DNA of 64,000 nt from Hydrangea macrophylla (lineage: Eukaryota; Streptophyta; Magnoliopsida; Cornales; Hydrangeaceae). Below, one piece after another: positions 23,537-34,612 of the stretch (position 1 is the first letter of the stretch; each line of letters opens with the position of its first letter). Below the pieces are notes generated by a model that did no database searches, had not been told where the DNA came from, and saw only the letters and a list, made by a program, of their open reading frames with translations. Where the stretch lies: NCBI GenBank assembly GCA_033977485.1, contig CM066998.1:52046274-52110273 (forward strand). Reading direction: 5' to 3'. The position numbers and the translations under genes were made by a program.

Positions 23537-24671
23537 GAATGTCCCACAACAACTTCCTTCCATTTCACATACTTTGATGACTCATTCTCAATAAAATTTA
23601 TCAAACAGTTCGATGAGGTCAAGGTATAAATCCAGGATTTGGATTCTTGTGATTTTTATTGGAACTATTTATCTGAGGTGGGATCAAGGGGTGAAACGAA
23701 TCAATGAATGTAGGTGGGTTATATTAAGTAAAGGAATGGGTAATACGATGGCTTGAATCATTTTCTCAACTTTCAATTTTTAGCACTTAAGTGTTCATTG
23801 AGTTTAATTGGTAAATCCTGAACATTCTCCTCTACCAAGCAGTCAAAACTTTTTAAAGAAAACTGAGACTTAACAACGCATTCACAAGTATATGCAAGAA
23901 AAACCATTCGACAATGTATGAGAATTCCCTCAGAAATGAAGATTGGCTCAAAAACTCACAAAGGGTTATTAGCTTCCACTACTTGTTCTTTTCGTACAAT
24001 ATTCATTTTAACTCAATTTTCAGGTTTTCTACATAGCTGTCAATTAGTGTGCACAAATATTGGGTACATACTAGCTTTACAAATGCAATTTATTTCAGTG
24101 ATACAGAAAACGCGTGGATTTAATCCATAAAAAGATAAGAATACTACAAATGTATCATTGCCTAATTAACAAGCAGGAACGATTATTCAGAGTTATTCTA
24201 TCAATACGATCCAATAAAATTTCAAAATTTCAAAATTTTAACAAACTGTGTTTTTAAATTTAAAGCATATCCAAGTGCAAAATTAAATCGTCACGGGTGT
24301 ATACCTATCTATTATCTCCTACCCCCAACTGAAAACAACATAGTCCCAGAAGTTGATTTTCAACAATTAAAATAGATAGGTATCACCTGTATAGTGTAAC
24401 GCGATGATACGAAGCATAGCAACCTGGCATAGAAATATAAAACACAATCTCCAAAACCACAGATCAATAGATAAAACAAATAAAACTATGATCCAACAAC
24501 ATGAACCACTGGAATCAAAAGAAATGAAAAATCAGTAGTAATATCCATACATGCCCAAAACAACCACAAAACAAAAAAAACATAAAAACATAAACCAACC
24601 TGTCCAACCAAACCAAACCAAAAACACCAACAAAAAACAAAAATACAGAAACACCACCTCCCCTAAGAATA
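22521..24671 (-). other. Athila-A 3' untranslated region (copy 1)
   Basis: About 2.1 kb between the ORF4 stop and the polypurine tract with no credible coding sequence. It contains two long plus-strand T runs (23415-23455 and 23492-23535) and a second purine-tract-like motif at 24320-24331 (sense AGTTGGGGGTAGG). The same region follows ORF4 of copy 2 (62857-64000). Confidence 0.75.
23415..23535. repeat. Two long T homopolymers
   Basis: Runs of about 41 and 44 T are separated by about 36 bp. On the sense strand they are A runs in the element's 3' UTR. Lengths may be affected by sequencing error. Confidence 0.85.
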
Positions 24672-26045
24672 CTAATCAACTCCAGACGGAGCATCCTCAG
24701 CCACATCAGACGGGATGTCGATGGGAGCAGGCTGTGGCTGGGCGGTGGCTGGCAGAATATCGGCAGAAGTAGATGGAAGATCGGTCGTGGATGGAGCGGA
24801 TGATGATGGATCAGCAGCAGTGGTAACTGGAACAACAGTAGGGGATGGATCAGCAGCAGGTGGTGGTGCAGTGGCAGCAGATGGGTGCACAAACGGGTCA
24901 AACCCAAGCTGGACCAGCAGTGTAGTCAGCAGGGTAGAGATATGATCAATCTTACCCTCAAGCCGTATCCGTGCCTCCCTCTCCTCCAATAATAGATCGT
25001 GGATAGTCGGGGGAGGTGCAGATGACGACTCTCCCTGGGCTGGAGCCTGAGATCTCTGTCTCAGCTCAAAACGTGCCACCTCCTGAACGGGATCATCCTC
25101 CTCCGAATCTGGCTCCTCAGCCTCAGTGGGCGTCCCAGAAGCCGCACCCTCAGTATCGGTGCCGTCAGCTCTCTTCCTCTTCCCTCCAACTTTCGCCTTC
25201 CCCTTGCCCTTTCTCCTCCTCCTCTGAGCATCTGAGCGGCGAGAAGCAGCCTCACCAAAACGACTGCGAGCCTGTGATGTCGCATCGCCAGGTAAGGGAA
25301 GGAGGCCAGCATGCTCAATCACTCTGTGTATAGCCCAAGCACCTTTCAGGTGCTTCTTGGCAGCAGTGTAGCGAGTGGGGTGCCTCATGAAGTCAATATA
25401 TAAGCGAGGCAAACAAACAGGTAACCCCGTCCCTATGGCAAATAACACATGTGCATACCAGGGGGCAATCTTCTCCCGGTAGGAGGTGACCAATAAACAG
25501 TTGCTCAACGCGAGGTGGAGCATATGGTAATCATCGGTCAAGTAAATATCAGCAATCAGTGCCCTACCATCCCAGCTCGGTAATGCACCTCCAGTAAGCT
25601 CTCGGATCACAGCAGTAGGTGAGAGCACTGGTGTACCGTCACGGTGTGGGCATACACAATCAGGCACCTCAGGGACTCCAAGAGCAGCGGAAACGGTAGC
25701 AGGGCTGAACACGATCTCCCGGCCGCGAAAGAATGATCGTAGTGTGAATGCGGCACCGGGATCTCTGATCATCGTCGCGCAAGCTGCGCGAATCCATGCG
25801 AGATTCACTCTCTTTGCCCGAGAGAGCAAATCGTACCAGTGTGGCATGGCCTGGATGCGGGCGAGAAACCATGGAATATCGAGCCAGACTGTCTCGAGTG
25901 GTCGCTCTAGCATGACCGGCCTAGTCTGAAAGTATCTCGTGAACCACTGGCGGTCTGGGGTGTTCCGGAAGCCATGGTGTGGGACCGGATCAGGAATAGC
26001 AAGGTCAAAGGGCTTCTCCCTGTGGTAACCCGTAACAGGGTTCAT
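24672..26045 (-). CDS. Athila-A ORF4, accessory protein (457 aa)
   Basis: I take the start at 26045 (MNPVTGYHREKPF) because the splice acceptor (TTTTCAG at 26055) lies just upstream and copy 2 has the same ATG after its own acceptor. The N-terminal 240 residues are a folded-looking domain (RGREIVFSPATVSAALGVP, HLALSNCLLVTSYREKIAPWY, LPRLYIDFMRHPTRY) that recalls the 'putative plant transposon protein' domain seen in Athila-like elements. Next come a strongly basic stretch (RRRKGKGKAK, GGKRKRADG), an acidic stretch, a short coiled-coil-like segment (LLLEEREARIRLEGKI) and a Pro/Ala/Thr/Ser-rich tail. No signal peptide or membrane segment is visible. It is in the place of the so-called env-like ORF of Athila, but it looks nuclear rather than membrane. 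Function unknown. Confidence 0.8.
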   Translation of the reverse strand: MNPVTGYHREKPFDLAIPDPVPHHGFRNTPDRQWFTRYFQTRPVMLERPLETVWLDIPWFLARIQAMPHWYDLLSRAKRVNLAWIRAACATMIRDPGAAFTLRSFFRGREIVFSPATVSAALGVPEVPDCVCPHRDGTPVLSPTAVIRELTGGALPSWDGRALIADIYLTDDYHMLHLALSNCLLVTSYREKIAPWYAHVLFAIGTGLPVCLPRLYIDFMRHPTRYTAAKKHLKGAWAIHRVIEHAGLLPLPGDATSQARSRFGEAASRRSDAQRRRRKGKGKAKVGGKRKRADGTDTEGAASGTPTEAEEPDSEEDDPVQEVARFELRQRSQAPAQGESSSAPPPTIHDLLLEEREARIRLEGKIDHISTLLTTLLVQLGFDPFVHPSAATAPPPAADPSPTVVPVTTAADPSSSAPSTTDLPSTSADILPATAQPQPAPIDIPSDVAEDAPSGVD

Positions 26046-26054
26046 TGTGGGCCC

Positions 26055-26401
26055 CTGAAAATAGTAGAGAAACAGAAAAGAAATCAAAACAAGATAAAAA
26101 TGAAAAGAAAGTGAAACTGCTGGATTTCGAGCGATCGAACTATGTTCGATCGATTGAGAAAAGGCAAAGTTCGAGCGCTCGAAACTATCTCGATCGATTG
26201 AGAATGTGCAAGGTTCGAGCGATCGAACCTAGCTCGATCGATCGAGAACAGCGAATGTGCAGGAACCATTTCTGAGAACAGAAACGGCCCAAACACAAAC
26301 CAAACACGACAAACAAGCAAAGAAAAAGCGTAAAAACACACTGGGGGCACTCCCATAAGAAATGGAATCAAGTGAAGTGAAGGGGGAACTCGAGGTCTTA
26401 C
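26055..26401 (-). other. Putative ORF4 intron with palindrome array (copy 1)
   Basis: In sense the donor is CTCGAG|GTAAGA and the acceptor CTATTTTCAG|GG, nine bases before the ORF4 ATG (347 nt). Copy 2 has the same arrangement (CCGAG|GTAAGG to TATTTCAG|GA, 351 nt). Both introns contain a six-site array. No transcript evidence is available here. Confidence 0.65.
26128..26244. promoter_or_regulatory. Six-site palindrome array, type 1 (ORF4 intron, copy 1)
   Basis: Sites start at 26128, 26147, 26172, 26191, 26216 and 26235, steps 19, 25, 19, 25, 19, identical to the LTR type 1 array. Cores alternate between a CGAGCG-containing form and the CGATCGAT form. Confidence 0.88.
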
Positions 26402-26589
26402 CTCGAGGTGCGTGTAGTGGTGAGGATGCCGGAGTTGAGGGTGATGATCTGGGGAGGGAGAGCTCCTTGAATAACCGAGTGGAATGAAGGGAAACCAAAA
26501 ATCGCCTCGGGTGTGCTCCTCTGCGCTCAATCGCTCGAGAGTGATGAAGGAGATGAAAATACTGAGGAAATGTACGCTGGAAGCCTCGG

Positions 26590-26597
26590 TTAAATAC
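26590..26597 (-). promoter_or_regulatory. TATA-like box upstream of ORF4 (copy 1)
   Basis: TATTTAA in sense, about 7 bp after the last site of the type 2-like array and followed by GAGGCTTCCAGCGTACA. Copy 2 has TATTTAAA at 60833-60840 at the same distance and the same downstream sequence. This suggests an internal promoter for an ORF4 transcript. Confidence 0.5.
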
Positions 26598-26603
26598 AAA
26601 GCT

Positions 26604-26709
26604 CGATCGATCGAGATCGTTCGATCGATCGAAACTTAGATCGATTGAAAGTGTTCAAGCGATCGAGGATAAGAAATCGTCGATCGATCGAGATACATTC
26701 GATCGATCG
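26604..26709. promoter_or_regulatory. Six-site palindrome array, type 2-like (upstream of ORF4, copy 1)
   Basis: Sites start at 26604, 26622, 26638, 26656, 26681 and 26700, plus-strand steps 18, 16, 18, 25, 19 (sense order 19, 25, 18, 16, 18). This is the mirror of the LTR type 2 order, including its unique 16-bp step. Confidence 0.85.
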
Positions 26710-27041
26710 AACTTGGAAATTCCAAGATATCACAGAATGGATGAAATAAGTACCCCCAACAGATCTAAAATATTCTGGACAAACAGCAGAAAGAAAAACA
26801 GTGCATAAATAGGGCCTGTAAGCCAAAAACTCATCCTTACACTCGAAAAATTGCAATTTGATAGAAATAAATCCTTTTAAAAACATCCAAACTACACAGT
26901 AGTACCTCCCAAATGGTATTTCAACCTTATTTAACTAAAGAAAACTAAAATAAAACTAAAACCAAAAACATGTCTGTCAAAGATTACACTCCAATTGATA
27001 AACATAAAAAGGAAATGAATGAAAACAACTGGAGTGTGGCA

Positions 27042-27979
27042 CTATTCTTCGAGTGTGAAAAGATCCTCTTCCACAATTGCTTCATGCCGCACCAAATCTT
27101 CAAAAACGGGGTCCAGGCTCGATAATTCCCTTTCCCAGAACAGTCGGAAAGCAGCAAGGACATCATCGAACAAATCTGGAGTCTCTAAGGAAGTGATAGC
27201 ATTGTCAAGAGGTGATCCGCATGGAGATAGAGATAACGGAGTGATATTGCGCAATGGACATTCCTCTTGTGGCGGAGTCTGCGGCCGTTGAATGTAAAAG
27301 CCATGAAAGAGCTGATGTGGAAGGAAAATAGGTGGGTATGGAAGATTCATAGTGACAATCCTGACAAAGAAAAGAAAAACAAAGAAGAAAATAAACAAAA
27401 CGACATCAAGATATTGGAACACAAGAAATAAAAACGAAAGGAAAAACAAGGAACAGAAACAAACAAAACACAGAAAAAATGACCAAGTTCCAACCTCACT
27501 ATCGACAGAGATTCCCAAAATGCACTAGCAGGCAAGGGGCATTGAAGCCTGAAAAGCAAATAGCTCAAGTGCACATAGCGGTATGGGACCAACTCAAGCA
27601 TGAGGAAATCATCCACGAAAACAAAGACGGCATTGTGGCGTTCTGGGACGACATCCTGGAGGATATGATCTTCCCATGGCTCCCACATATCATCGTTTTC
27701 CCATTGGGCCATGAGGGCATCATCCACCATTCTCCCCATGTACAGGTCGTCTTCGTCATCCAACTCCTCCTCATTAGGAAAATCCATATTCTCAAACGGA
27801 TTGATGTCCAGGAGAGCAGGGTCGAATGGGATATATCCGATGGAACCATTGATTCGAGTGTGAACCTCAGGATCATAAGGATGCAAGGGGCAGGGCGTAG
27901 GTTCACCCTCAGTCCAGGTACCACAACAGCACTCGGAATCAGCCCATGAACCAATAGAATGGACATCATCACCTCGCAT
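27042..27979 (-). CDS. Athila-A ORF2/3, probably spliced accessory protein
   Basis: Two adjacent frames, each of unknown function. ORF2 starts at 27979 (MRGDDVHSIGSWADSE) just after an acceptor-like CTGCTGCAG at 27986. It has a Cys-rich patch and an acidic middle, then VFVFVDDF and CPLPASAFWES. ORF3 ends at 27042 (FDDVLAAFRLFWERE, EDLFTLEE). If GTGAG|GTTGG (exon end 27495) is spliced to TTTGTCAG|GATTG (exon start 27360), the frames fuse exactly: 485+319 nt is 267 codons plus stop. Copy 2 keeps both sites and phase. Without splicing ORF2 would end in a hydrophobic F/L/S-rich tail that is simply the T-rich intron read through. I do not recognise the protein. Confidence 0.6.
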
Positions 27980-28131
27980 ATTCACCTGCAGCAGAGTGAT
28001 TTAAGGAATAATGGATTAGAACTAAATCACAATTACGAAAGAAAGAACAACTAAACACAAAAGAAAGAAAGAACTAAAATGCAAGGAAAGAAAAGAAATA
28101 CAACAACAAGTTGGAATTCCACTTGAGATTT

Positions 28132-31100
28132 TTAAGTGGTGGAATAGGTGGGCTCATCCAGCTGGATGTGCTCCACTTCAGTGCGAAAATTCTCCAAAAA
28201 CGGCTTCAATCTTTGGCCATTGACCTTGAAACACTCATCGTTCTTGGGATTGACAATCTCAACCGCCCCATGTGGAAAAACAGTCTTTACGATGAACGGG
28301 CCTGTCCACCGGGAACGGAGTTTTCCTGGGAAAAGATGGAGGCGAGAATCATATAGCAACACTTTCTGCCCCGGCTCAAATGATTTACGAAAAATCGTAC
28401 GATCGTGTCGAGCCTTCAACTTTTCCTTATGCAACTTTGCAGAGTCATACGCATCTCGTCGTATTTCCTCTAGCTCTGCAAGTTGGAGCTTGCGTAGCTG
28501 ACCTCCCTCTTGAATATCAAAGTTCAATGAGCGTGTCGCCCAATAAGCTTTATGTTCAATTTCAACCGGAAGGTGGCAAGCTTTCCCGTAAACTAGTCTA
28601 TACGGGGACATACCAAGATTCGTCTTATAGGCAGTGCGGTATGCCCATAACGCGTCAGTCAATTTGTATGCCCAGTCTTTTCGATTGGAACTAACCGTTT
28701 TCTCGAGAATATGCTTGATTTCTCGGTTAGCCAATTCTGCTTGCCCATTTGACTGTGGATGATAAGCAAGAGCGATTTTATGATGGACTCCGTATTTCTT
28801 GAGAAGTGACTCCAAGGGCCTATTGCAGAAATGCTTGCCTTGGTCACTTAGTAAAGCTTTCGGAGTACCAAAACGAGACAGAATATGTTCTCTGAGAAAT
28901 GACACGACTGTTCTGTGATCATTTCGTCTCGTTGGTATCGCTTCTACCCATTTCGATACATACTCCACAGCAAGGAGTATGTACTCACAGTTATTCGATT
29001 TGGGAAATGGGCCCATAAAATCTATGCCCCAACAATCAAATATTTCAATTGTGATGATAGGGGTTAGAGGCATAGAATTCCTTTTAGAAATGGTTCCAAG
29101 CTTTTGACAGCGTTGGCATGTCTTACAAAAGGAATAAGCATCTTTGAAGACTGTGGGCCAATAAAAACCGCTTTGCAACACTTTTTGTGCGGTCTTCTGC
29201 GACGCAAAATGGCCACCGCATGCCTCAGAATGACATGACGCTAAGATAACGGTTATATCCTCGTTGGGTACGCAACGCCTGATGACCTGATCAGCACAGT
29301 ATTTGAAAAGGTATGGGTCATCAAAGAAAAAATGGCGTGCAAACGAGAGGAACCGTTTCCTATCTTGATTCGACCAATGAGTCGGTGTTTCACCCGTGAC
29401 CAGGTAGTTTACCACATCAGCATACCAAGGCAGACTACTTACTGCCAGTAGCTGTTCATCTGGGAACTCATCCTTGATGGATTGGGATTCAGTGTTATCG
29501 GTAAAAGTTAACCGGGATAAATGATCCGCAACCACATTCTCTACTCCTTTCTTGTCCTTGATTGTCAAATCAAACTCTTGGAGTAAGAGTATCCAGCGGA
29601 TAAGCCGTTGTTTAGCGTCTTTCTTTGACAAAAGATACTTGAGGGCCGAATGATCTGTAAAACAGACGATTGGCGACCCTATCAGGTAAGACCTAAACTT
29701 GTCCAGAGCGAATACTACGGCCAGCAGCTCCTTTTCAGTAGTAGTGTAATTCATTTGAGCTTCATTTAAGGTTCGGCTGGCATAGTATATCACATGCGGC
29801 TTATTGTCCTTCCTCTGGCCTAGGACTGCGCCAATGGCGTAATCACTAGCATCGCACATTAATTCAAAAGGCAAACTCCAGTCGGGTGCCTGTATTATGG
29901 GTGCGGAGGTGAGGAGATCTTTTAGATCCTCAAAGGACTTTTGGCAATTCTCTGACCACTCGAAAGGTGCATCTTTGACAAGAAGTTGACAAAGGGGTCG
30001 AGAGATTGCACTGAAATTCTGGATAAATCGACGATAAAAACCTGCATGCCCCAAAAATGAACGAATGTCTCGCACTGTACGGGGGACAGGTAGGTTTGAG
30101 ATTATGTCGATCTTAGCCTTATCCACTTGGATTCCTTCATCGGATATTATGTGGCCTAGAACTATACCCTTGGTCACCATAAAGTGACACTTCTCCCAAT
30201 TCAAGACTAGGTGTTTGTCCTCACACCTCATTAAAACCTGTTCGAGATTGCTGAGGCAATCCTCGAAGCTATGGCCGAAAACTGAAAAGTCATCCATGAA
30301 AACTTCAAGGATGTTTTCGACCATATCACTAAAGATGCTTAGCATGCACCGCTGAAAGGTAGCCGGTGCATTACATAAGCCAAATGGCATTCGTCGGTAG
30401 GCGAAAGTACCGAATGGACACGTGAACGTGGTTTTCTCCTGATCTTCAGGAGCAATCTCAATTTGATTATACCCACTGTATCCATCCAAGAAGCAGTAGT
30501 ACTTATGACCCGCCACTCGTTCTAGCATTTGATCCATGAATGGCAAAGGAAAATGATCCTTTCGGGTCACAGTATTTAGCTTCCTGTAGTCGATACACAT
30601 TCTCCATCCAGTGGGGACACGTGTCGGTACTAATTCACCTTCTTTGTTCGGAATGACCGTTATGCCCGCTTTCTTGGGAACTACTTGGGTAGGACTAACC
30701 CAAGGACTGTCAGATATTGGATATATCATCCCAACATCAAGTAGTTTAAGCACTTCCTTCTTAACCACTTCTTGCATGTTGGGATTCAGACGCCTTTGCA
30801 TTTGCCTTGAGGGTTTGGCGTCTTCCTCCAGATATATCTTATGCGTGCATATGGATGGGCTTATGCCTTTGAGGTCAGCGATTGTCCATCCCATAGCATC
30901 CTTATGCTTTTTCAGCATATCCACTAGCTTACTTTCCTGTTCATGAGTTAAAGCCGATGAAATAATTACAGGATAAGTTTTTCCAGTTCCTAGGAATGCA
31001 TATTTCAGCTCTTTTGGGAGCTCCTTCAATTCTAACTCCGGGAACTGGAAACTAGAGGGCATTACCAACTTGGTTTTCGGAGGCAGTTGTTCATATGGCA

Positions 31101-33693
31101 TTACCCACATGCAATCGGCTCTATCCTCCTCTATCGTATCCATCATAAGACACGTCTGATTTAGGTCAGCATCCAATGGAGTTGATTCTTCAGGCTGATA
31201 GTTATCGCCAAATTGTGTCATCACAACTTCCAAAGGATCTTTGTAGTCGACCAAGTCAACTTCATCTTCAATGACCGTGTCTATATAATGGACTTCCTCC
31301 TCATCATCGTATTCTTCAGGTCGGGGATTAGAAAAGATCTTGACATTCAATGTCATGTTCCCGAATACGATTGTCATGATACCACTTCTAATCTTGATTG
31401 TGGCATCGATGGTGTTGAGGAACGGCCGTCCAAAGATAACCGGGATTTGTGCACCAGGATTAGACACAGGTTCTGTGTCCAATATCACAAAATCCACCGG
31501 AAATACAAACGAGTCTATTTGGACCAGGACGTCCTCTAATACCCCTCTAGGGTACTTCACGGATCTGTCTGCCAACTGCAAAGCAACTCGAGTGGGTTTT
31601 AGTTCACCCAACCCTAGCTGTTTATAGACTGAATATGGCAGCAGATTTACGCTTGCTCCTAAATCAAGGAGTGCGTTGTCTATCTTTTGATTCCCAATTC
31701 TGCATGAGACAGTAGGTGTACCGGGATCTTTGAGTTTTGGAGGCAACTCGTTTTGAATGATCGCGCTAGCTTGGCACGCGACATAAGCATGTTTCTTCAC
31801 GCTTTGCCTCCTCTTGACCGTGCATAGATCTTTGAGATACTTTGCATAGGCAGGCACCTGCTTGATAGCATCTAGGAGTGGAAGGTTAATCTTAACTTGC
31901 TTAAACAATTCCAAAAACTCCTGATTCTTCGTCTCATTCTTGGGTTTCTTCAACCGTTGAGGATAAGGTGCAGGAAAGGGGCATTTTGGTGGTTCCTCCT
32001 TAACAGATTCCTTTCCCGGCCTTCGCTCAACTTCTTCTTCTACTCTAGGAGCTTCAAGGTTTTCCTTTATTGGTTTGTCATTAGTAGACGGCTCCTCCTC
32101 TCGAGTAGATGGTAGCTCAACTTCTTCGTCCAACACTTCCCCCTCTTTGTACACTTCGGGAGTGGACGGAGGTATGCCTTTTTCTATGACTTTTCCACTC
32201 CTCAGTGTGGTCACAGCTTTAGCATGTTCTTGATTATTAGGACCATTGTTATGTCCCTTGGGGTTCTGAAGTGGTTGGGCAGGGAATGTTCCTCCTGAGC
32301 TCTCTTGCCGTGCATCTATCCTCTCTAAAGTGGCAGACATTTTACTCATCATTTGGATGAGTTGCTGCGTTAGATTGGCATTAGCAAGTGGCTCCTCCTC
32401 TTGTACCTTCTTGTGCGGGGGCACATAGGCATTGGTTTGTGGTGCATTGGAGGGTTGAGCTTGATTGTAAGTATTAGTTCTGTTTTGATTGTAATGCTGG
32501 GGCGGCCTATTGTTTTGCCCTTGATACTGATTATTGTTGTAGGGCTGCTGTTGATATTGATTTTGGGCTCCAGCATTGTTTCTCCAATCAAAACCGGGGT
32601 GATTCCATCTATTATTACTTTGAAAAGTATTGTTGGAATTCCCCGCCCCTCGAAAAACTTGCATGGCATTCATTTCTACAGGGGCTTGCTCTTGAAAATA
32701 TGGCACATTAGGACAATACTGAGTTGTGTGTCCCAACATGTTGCATGTGCCACATGGTTCTTCAGGCATGACTTGCCTAGAACTCTCTCCTTTCATGCTT
32801 AACTCTTCCACCTTCTTTGCTAGCTCTGCGTACTTAGTCATGAGGCGATCTTCATTGGTTAGCTGATATAGGCTTTTCTCTTCTACACAGGATATCTGTG
32901 ATCGTGAGATATTGTCAGAATTTGACCATTCATGAGCGTATTCAGCCAACCATTCGAAATGGGCTTCAGCCTCTTCAGTGTTTTTTCGCAGAAATGGCCC
33001 AGAGCTCATTGTTTCCACCAACTTCTTTGTTTCACCATTTAATCCCTGATAAAAGAAGCTGATCGTTCGCCATTTCTCAAACCCATGGTGTGGGCATGAG
33101 AGCAGCAAATCTTTGAAACGCTCCCACGCTTGTGTGAAGGTTTCATTGCTCTTTTGTTTGTAGGAATTAATTTGACGTTGAAGATCTGTGGTCATGCGAG
33201 TAGGATAGAATTTCTTCAGAAATGCGGTGCTCATCGCATGCCAGGTGAAAATTGAATTAGGCTTTTGGGAGTGAAGCCACGCCTTCGCTTTATCTTTCAA
33301 AGTGAAGGGAAATAGCATTAAATGCGTCACCTCCCTAGGACAATTTTGCGAGAATGTTTTGCAAACATCCTCGAAATCGGTGACATGTAAATACGCCTTC
33401 TCGCTGTCCATCCCATGAAAAGTGGGAAGCAATTGAATCATCCCATTGCGAAACTGAAATTCGCCATTGTGTGGTGGGATTTGAATGCAAGAGGGCGTAG
33501 GTGCATGTTCTGGTTGCATAAGATCGCAAAGAGGACGGAGTGCCTCATCGATTGGCACCACAACGTTGTCACCGTTTTCACTCTGATGATCATCCATTGA
33601 TGCAGTTGGAGTGATAATTGGGTTGATGGAACTATCAGAGTCAGAGCGGTAGAATGGATTTCCAAAGAATCCTTCGATAGAACTCTCGGACAT
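28132..33693 (-). CDS. Athila-A gag-pol polyprotein, intact (1,853 aa)
   Basis: One uninterrupted frame. Gag: Retrotrans_gag domain about residues 100-235 and one zinc knuckle [14 protein letters not shown] (314-327). Protease: LLDLGAS with Asp677 (Leu in place of the usual Thr, as in other Athila copies here). [12 protein letters not shown] with Asp1070 and VFMDDF with Asp1134/1135. RNase H: Asp1281, Glu1320, Asp1347. Integrase: His1488, His1495, Cys1526, Cys1529, then Asp1558, Asp1617 and Glu1653, a correct D-D35-E. It has no chromodomain. It encodes particle, maturation, cDNA synthesis and integration functions. Start 33693 is about 115 bp from the primer site. The complete frame contrasts with the broken copies elsewhere in the window and supports recent activity. 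Confidence 0.95.
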   Translation of the reverse strand: MSESSIEGFFGNPFYRSDSDSSINPIITPTASMDDHQSENGDNVVVPIDEALRPLCDLMQPEHAPTPSCIQIPPHNGEFQFRNGMIQLLPTFHGMDSEKAYLHVTDFEDVCKTFSQNCPREVTHLMLFPFTLKDKAKAWLHSQKPNSIFTWHAMSTAFLKKFYPTRMTTDLQRQINSYKQKSNETFTQAWERFKDLLLSCPHHGFEKWRTISFFYQGLNGETKKLVETMSSGPFLRKNTEEAEAHFEWLAEYAHEWSNSDNISRSQISCVEEKSLYQLTNEDRLMTKYAELAKKVEELSMKGESSRQVMPEEPCGTCNMLGHTTQYCPNVPYFQEQAPVEMNAMQVFRGAGNSNNTFQSNNRWNHPGFDWRNNAGAQNQYQQQPYNNNQYQGQNNRPPQHYNQNRTNTYNQAQPSNAPQTNAYVPPHKKVQEEEPLANANLTQQLIQMMSKMSATLERIDARQESSGGTFPAQPLQNPKGHNNGPNNQEHAKAVTTLRSGKVIEKGIPPSTPEVYKEGEVLDEEVELPSTREEEPSTNDKPIKENLEAPRVEEEVERRPGKESVKEEPPKCPFPAPYPQRLKKPKNETKNQEFLELFKQVKINLPLLDAIKQVPAYAKYLKDLCTVKRRQSVKKHAYVACQASAIIQNELPPKLKDPGTPTVSCRIGNQKIDNALLDLGASVNLLPYSVYKQLGLGELKPTRVALQLADRSVKYPRGVLEDVLVQIDSFVFPVDFVILDTEPVSNPGAQIPVIFGRPFLNTIDATIKIRSGIMTIVFGNMTLNVKIFSNPRPEEYDDEEEVHYIDTVIEDEVDLVDYKDPLEVVMTQFGDNYQPEESTPLDADLNQTCLMMDTIEEDRADCMWVMPYEQLPPKTKLVMPSSFQFPELELKELPKELKYAFLGTGKTYPVIISSALTHEQESKLVDMLKKHKDAMGWTIADLKGISPSICTHKIYLEEDAKPSRQMQRRLNPNMQEVVKKEVLKLLDVGMIYPISDSPWVSPTQVVPKKAGITVIPNKEGELVPTRVPTGWRMCIDYRKLNTVTRKDHFPLPFMDQMLERVAGHKYYCFLDGYSGYNQIEIAPEDQEKTTFTCPFGTFAYRRMPFGLCNAPATFQRCMLSIFSDMVENILEVFMDDFSVFGHSFEDCLSNLEQVLMRCEDKHLVLNWEKCHFMVTKGIVLGHIISDEGIQVDKAKIDIISNLPVPRTVRDIRSFLGHAGFYRRFIQNFSAISRPLCQLLVKDAPFEWSENCQKSFEDLKDLLTSAPIIQAPDWSLPFELMCDASDYAIGAVLGQRKDNKPHVIYYASRTLNEAQMNYTTTEKELLAVVFALDKFRSYLIGSPIVCFTDHSALKYLLSKKDAKQRLIRWILLLQEFDLTIKDKKGVENVVADHLSRLTFTDNTESQSIKDEFPDEQLLAVSSLPWYADVVNYLVTGETPTHWSNQDRKRFLSFARHFFFDDPYLFKYCADQVIRRCVPNEDITVILASCHSEACGGHFASQKTAQKVLQSGFYWPTVFKDAYSFCKTCQRCQKLGTISKRNSMPLTPIITIEIFDCWGIDFMGPFPKSNNCEYILLAVEYVSKWVEAIPTRRNDHRTVVSFLREHILSRFGTPKALLSDQGKHFCNRPLESLLKKYGVHHKIALAYHPQSNGQAELANREIKHILEKTVSSNRKDWAYKLTDALWAYRTAYKTNLGMSPYRLVYGKACHLPVEIEHKAYWATRSLNFDIQEGGQLRKLQLAELEEIRRDAYDSAKLHKEKLKARHDRTIFRKSFEPGQKVLLYDSRLHLFPGKLRSRWTGPFIVKTVFPHGAVEIVNPKNDECFKVNGQRLKPFLENFRTEVEHIQLDEPTYSTT

Positions 33694-33807
33694 GAACTAG
33701 GAGAGTCCCTAGGGTGAAGGTTTACCTAGAGAACTAAAGAATAAAAAAAACAAAAAGAGAAATAGATGAAGAGAGATTGAGGTAATCTAAGAATTAACTC
33801 GTCGCCC

Positions 33808-33825
33808 TCCCCGGCAACGGCGCCA
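33808..33825 (-). other. Primer binding site, tRNA-Asp type (Athila-A copy 1)
   Basis: In sense it is TGGCGCCGTTGCCGGGGA, an exact complement of the plant tRNA-Asp 3' end with CCA. It lies 6 bp after the 5' LTR. tRNA-Asp priming is typical of Athila. Confidence 0.92.
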
Positions 33826-34495
33826 AAAACTTGGCACGATAATTTTTCTGTGTGCGCTTGTGTGCAATACCCAAGTGTAGGTAGACGTGCAAGTAGTAAC
33901 TGGATTAAGTCCAGGTCGATCCCACAGGGAAGGTGTTGAATTAAACTACCTAGATTAGACTCTAAAGAGAAAACAAAAATCAATATTTAAAATGAAGTGT
34001 AGAACACAAAGTTCCACAGTTAACAACTACTAGAATTAAAGACAACTAAATTAACTTAACTAACAATTAACTAACTAAGCAAGATTCTAAAAGAAACGGT
34101 TCTTTTTAGTAAGAGAAAATGTTGGGATCACGCGAATCCACTGTGACCTAACCTTCCACCATGCAATTGCAATTAAGCTCAAAGGAGTACACCTACTACA
34201 GTATTCTGTACTTCTCTAAAGATATAGAATCAATAGCCCTTTCATGACCGGGACTACATCATCACAATTAAGTTTGGAATACATGAAGACGGTTTAATCC
34301 AATAGTTAAGACTCTCACCTACAATGGTGTTGGCATTGAGGGTGGTTTGCAAAATATATTGAAAGAAAATGCCTTAAGGCCTTAAGTTTAAAGACTGTTT
34401 TGACAAACTGAGCATTTAGGGACAATTTGATAACAAATCCTTAAAACAGAAAGTCTTAGAATACTGTTTTGGGTGTTCTCAAGAATCAGAATCCT

Positions 34496-34612
34496 CGATC
34501 GATCGACGCGCTTTCGATCGATCGAATATCTTCATCTCTCGATCGATCGATATTTCCTCGATCGATCGACTAAGTCACTGTCCCGATCGATCGACATACT
34601 TTCGATCGATCG
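34496..34612. promoter_or_regulatory. Six-site palindrome array, type 1 (5' LTR)
   Basis: Same sites and 19-25-19-25-19 spacing as at 21531-21647, offset by 12,965 bp. Confidence 0.9.

Noticed and set aside
23328..23594. Poly-Phe frame
   Set aside because: It is a reading of two T homopolymers.
26128..26244. Reading the array pairs as RNA hairpins with 9-nt loops
   Set aside because: Each core is self-complementary so hairpins are possible, but changed cores in a pair are not matched by compensating changes in the partner. DNA sites fit better; not excluded.
26084..26599. 171-codon frame between the arrays
   Set aside because: It spans the putative intron and arrays, has no matching open frame in copy 2, and is better explained as leader plus intron.
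27361..27518. Transmembrane segment at the start of the 27042-27518 frame
   Set aside because: The hydrophobic run coincides with the T-rich putative intron and is not conserved in length in copy 2.
33808..33825. tRNA gene pieces (also 12103-12120 and 48754-48771)
   Set aside because: They match only the tRNA 3' end next to LTRs, so they are primer binding sites.
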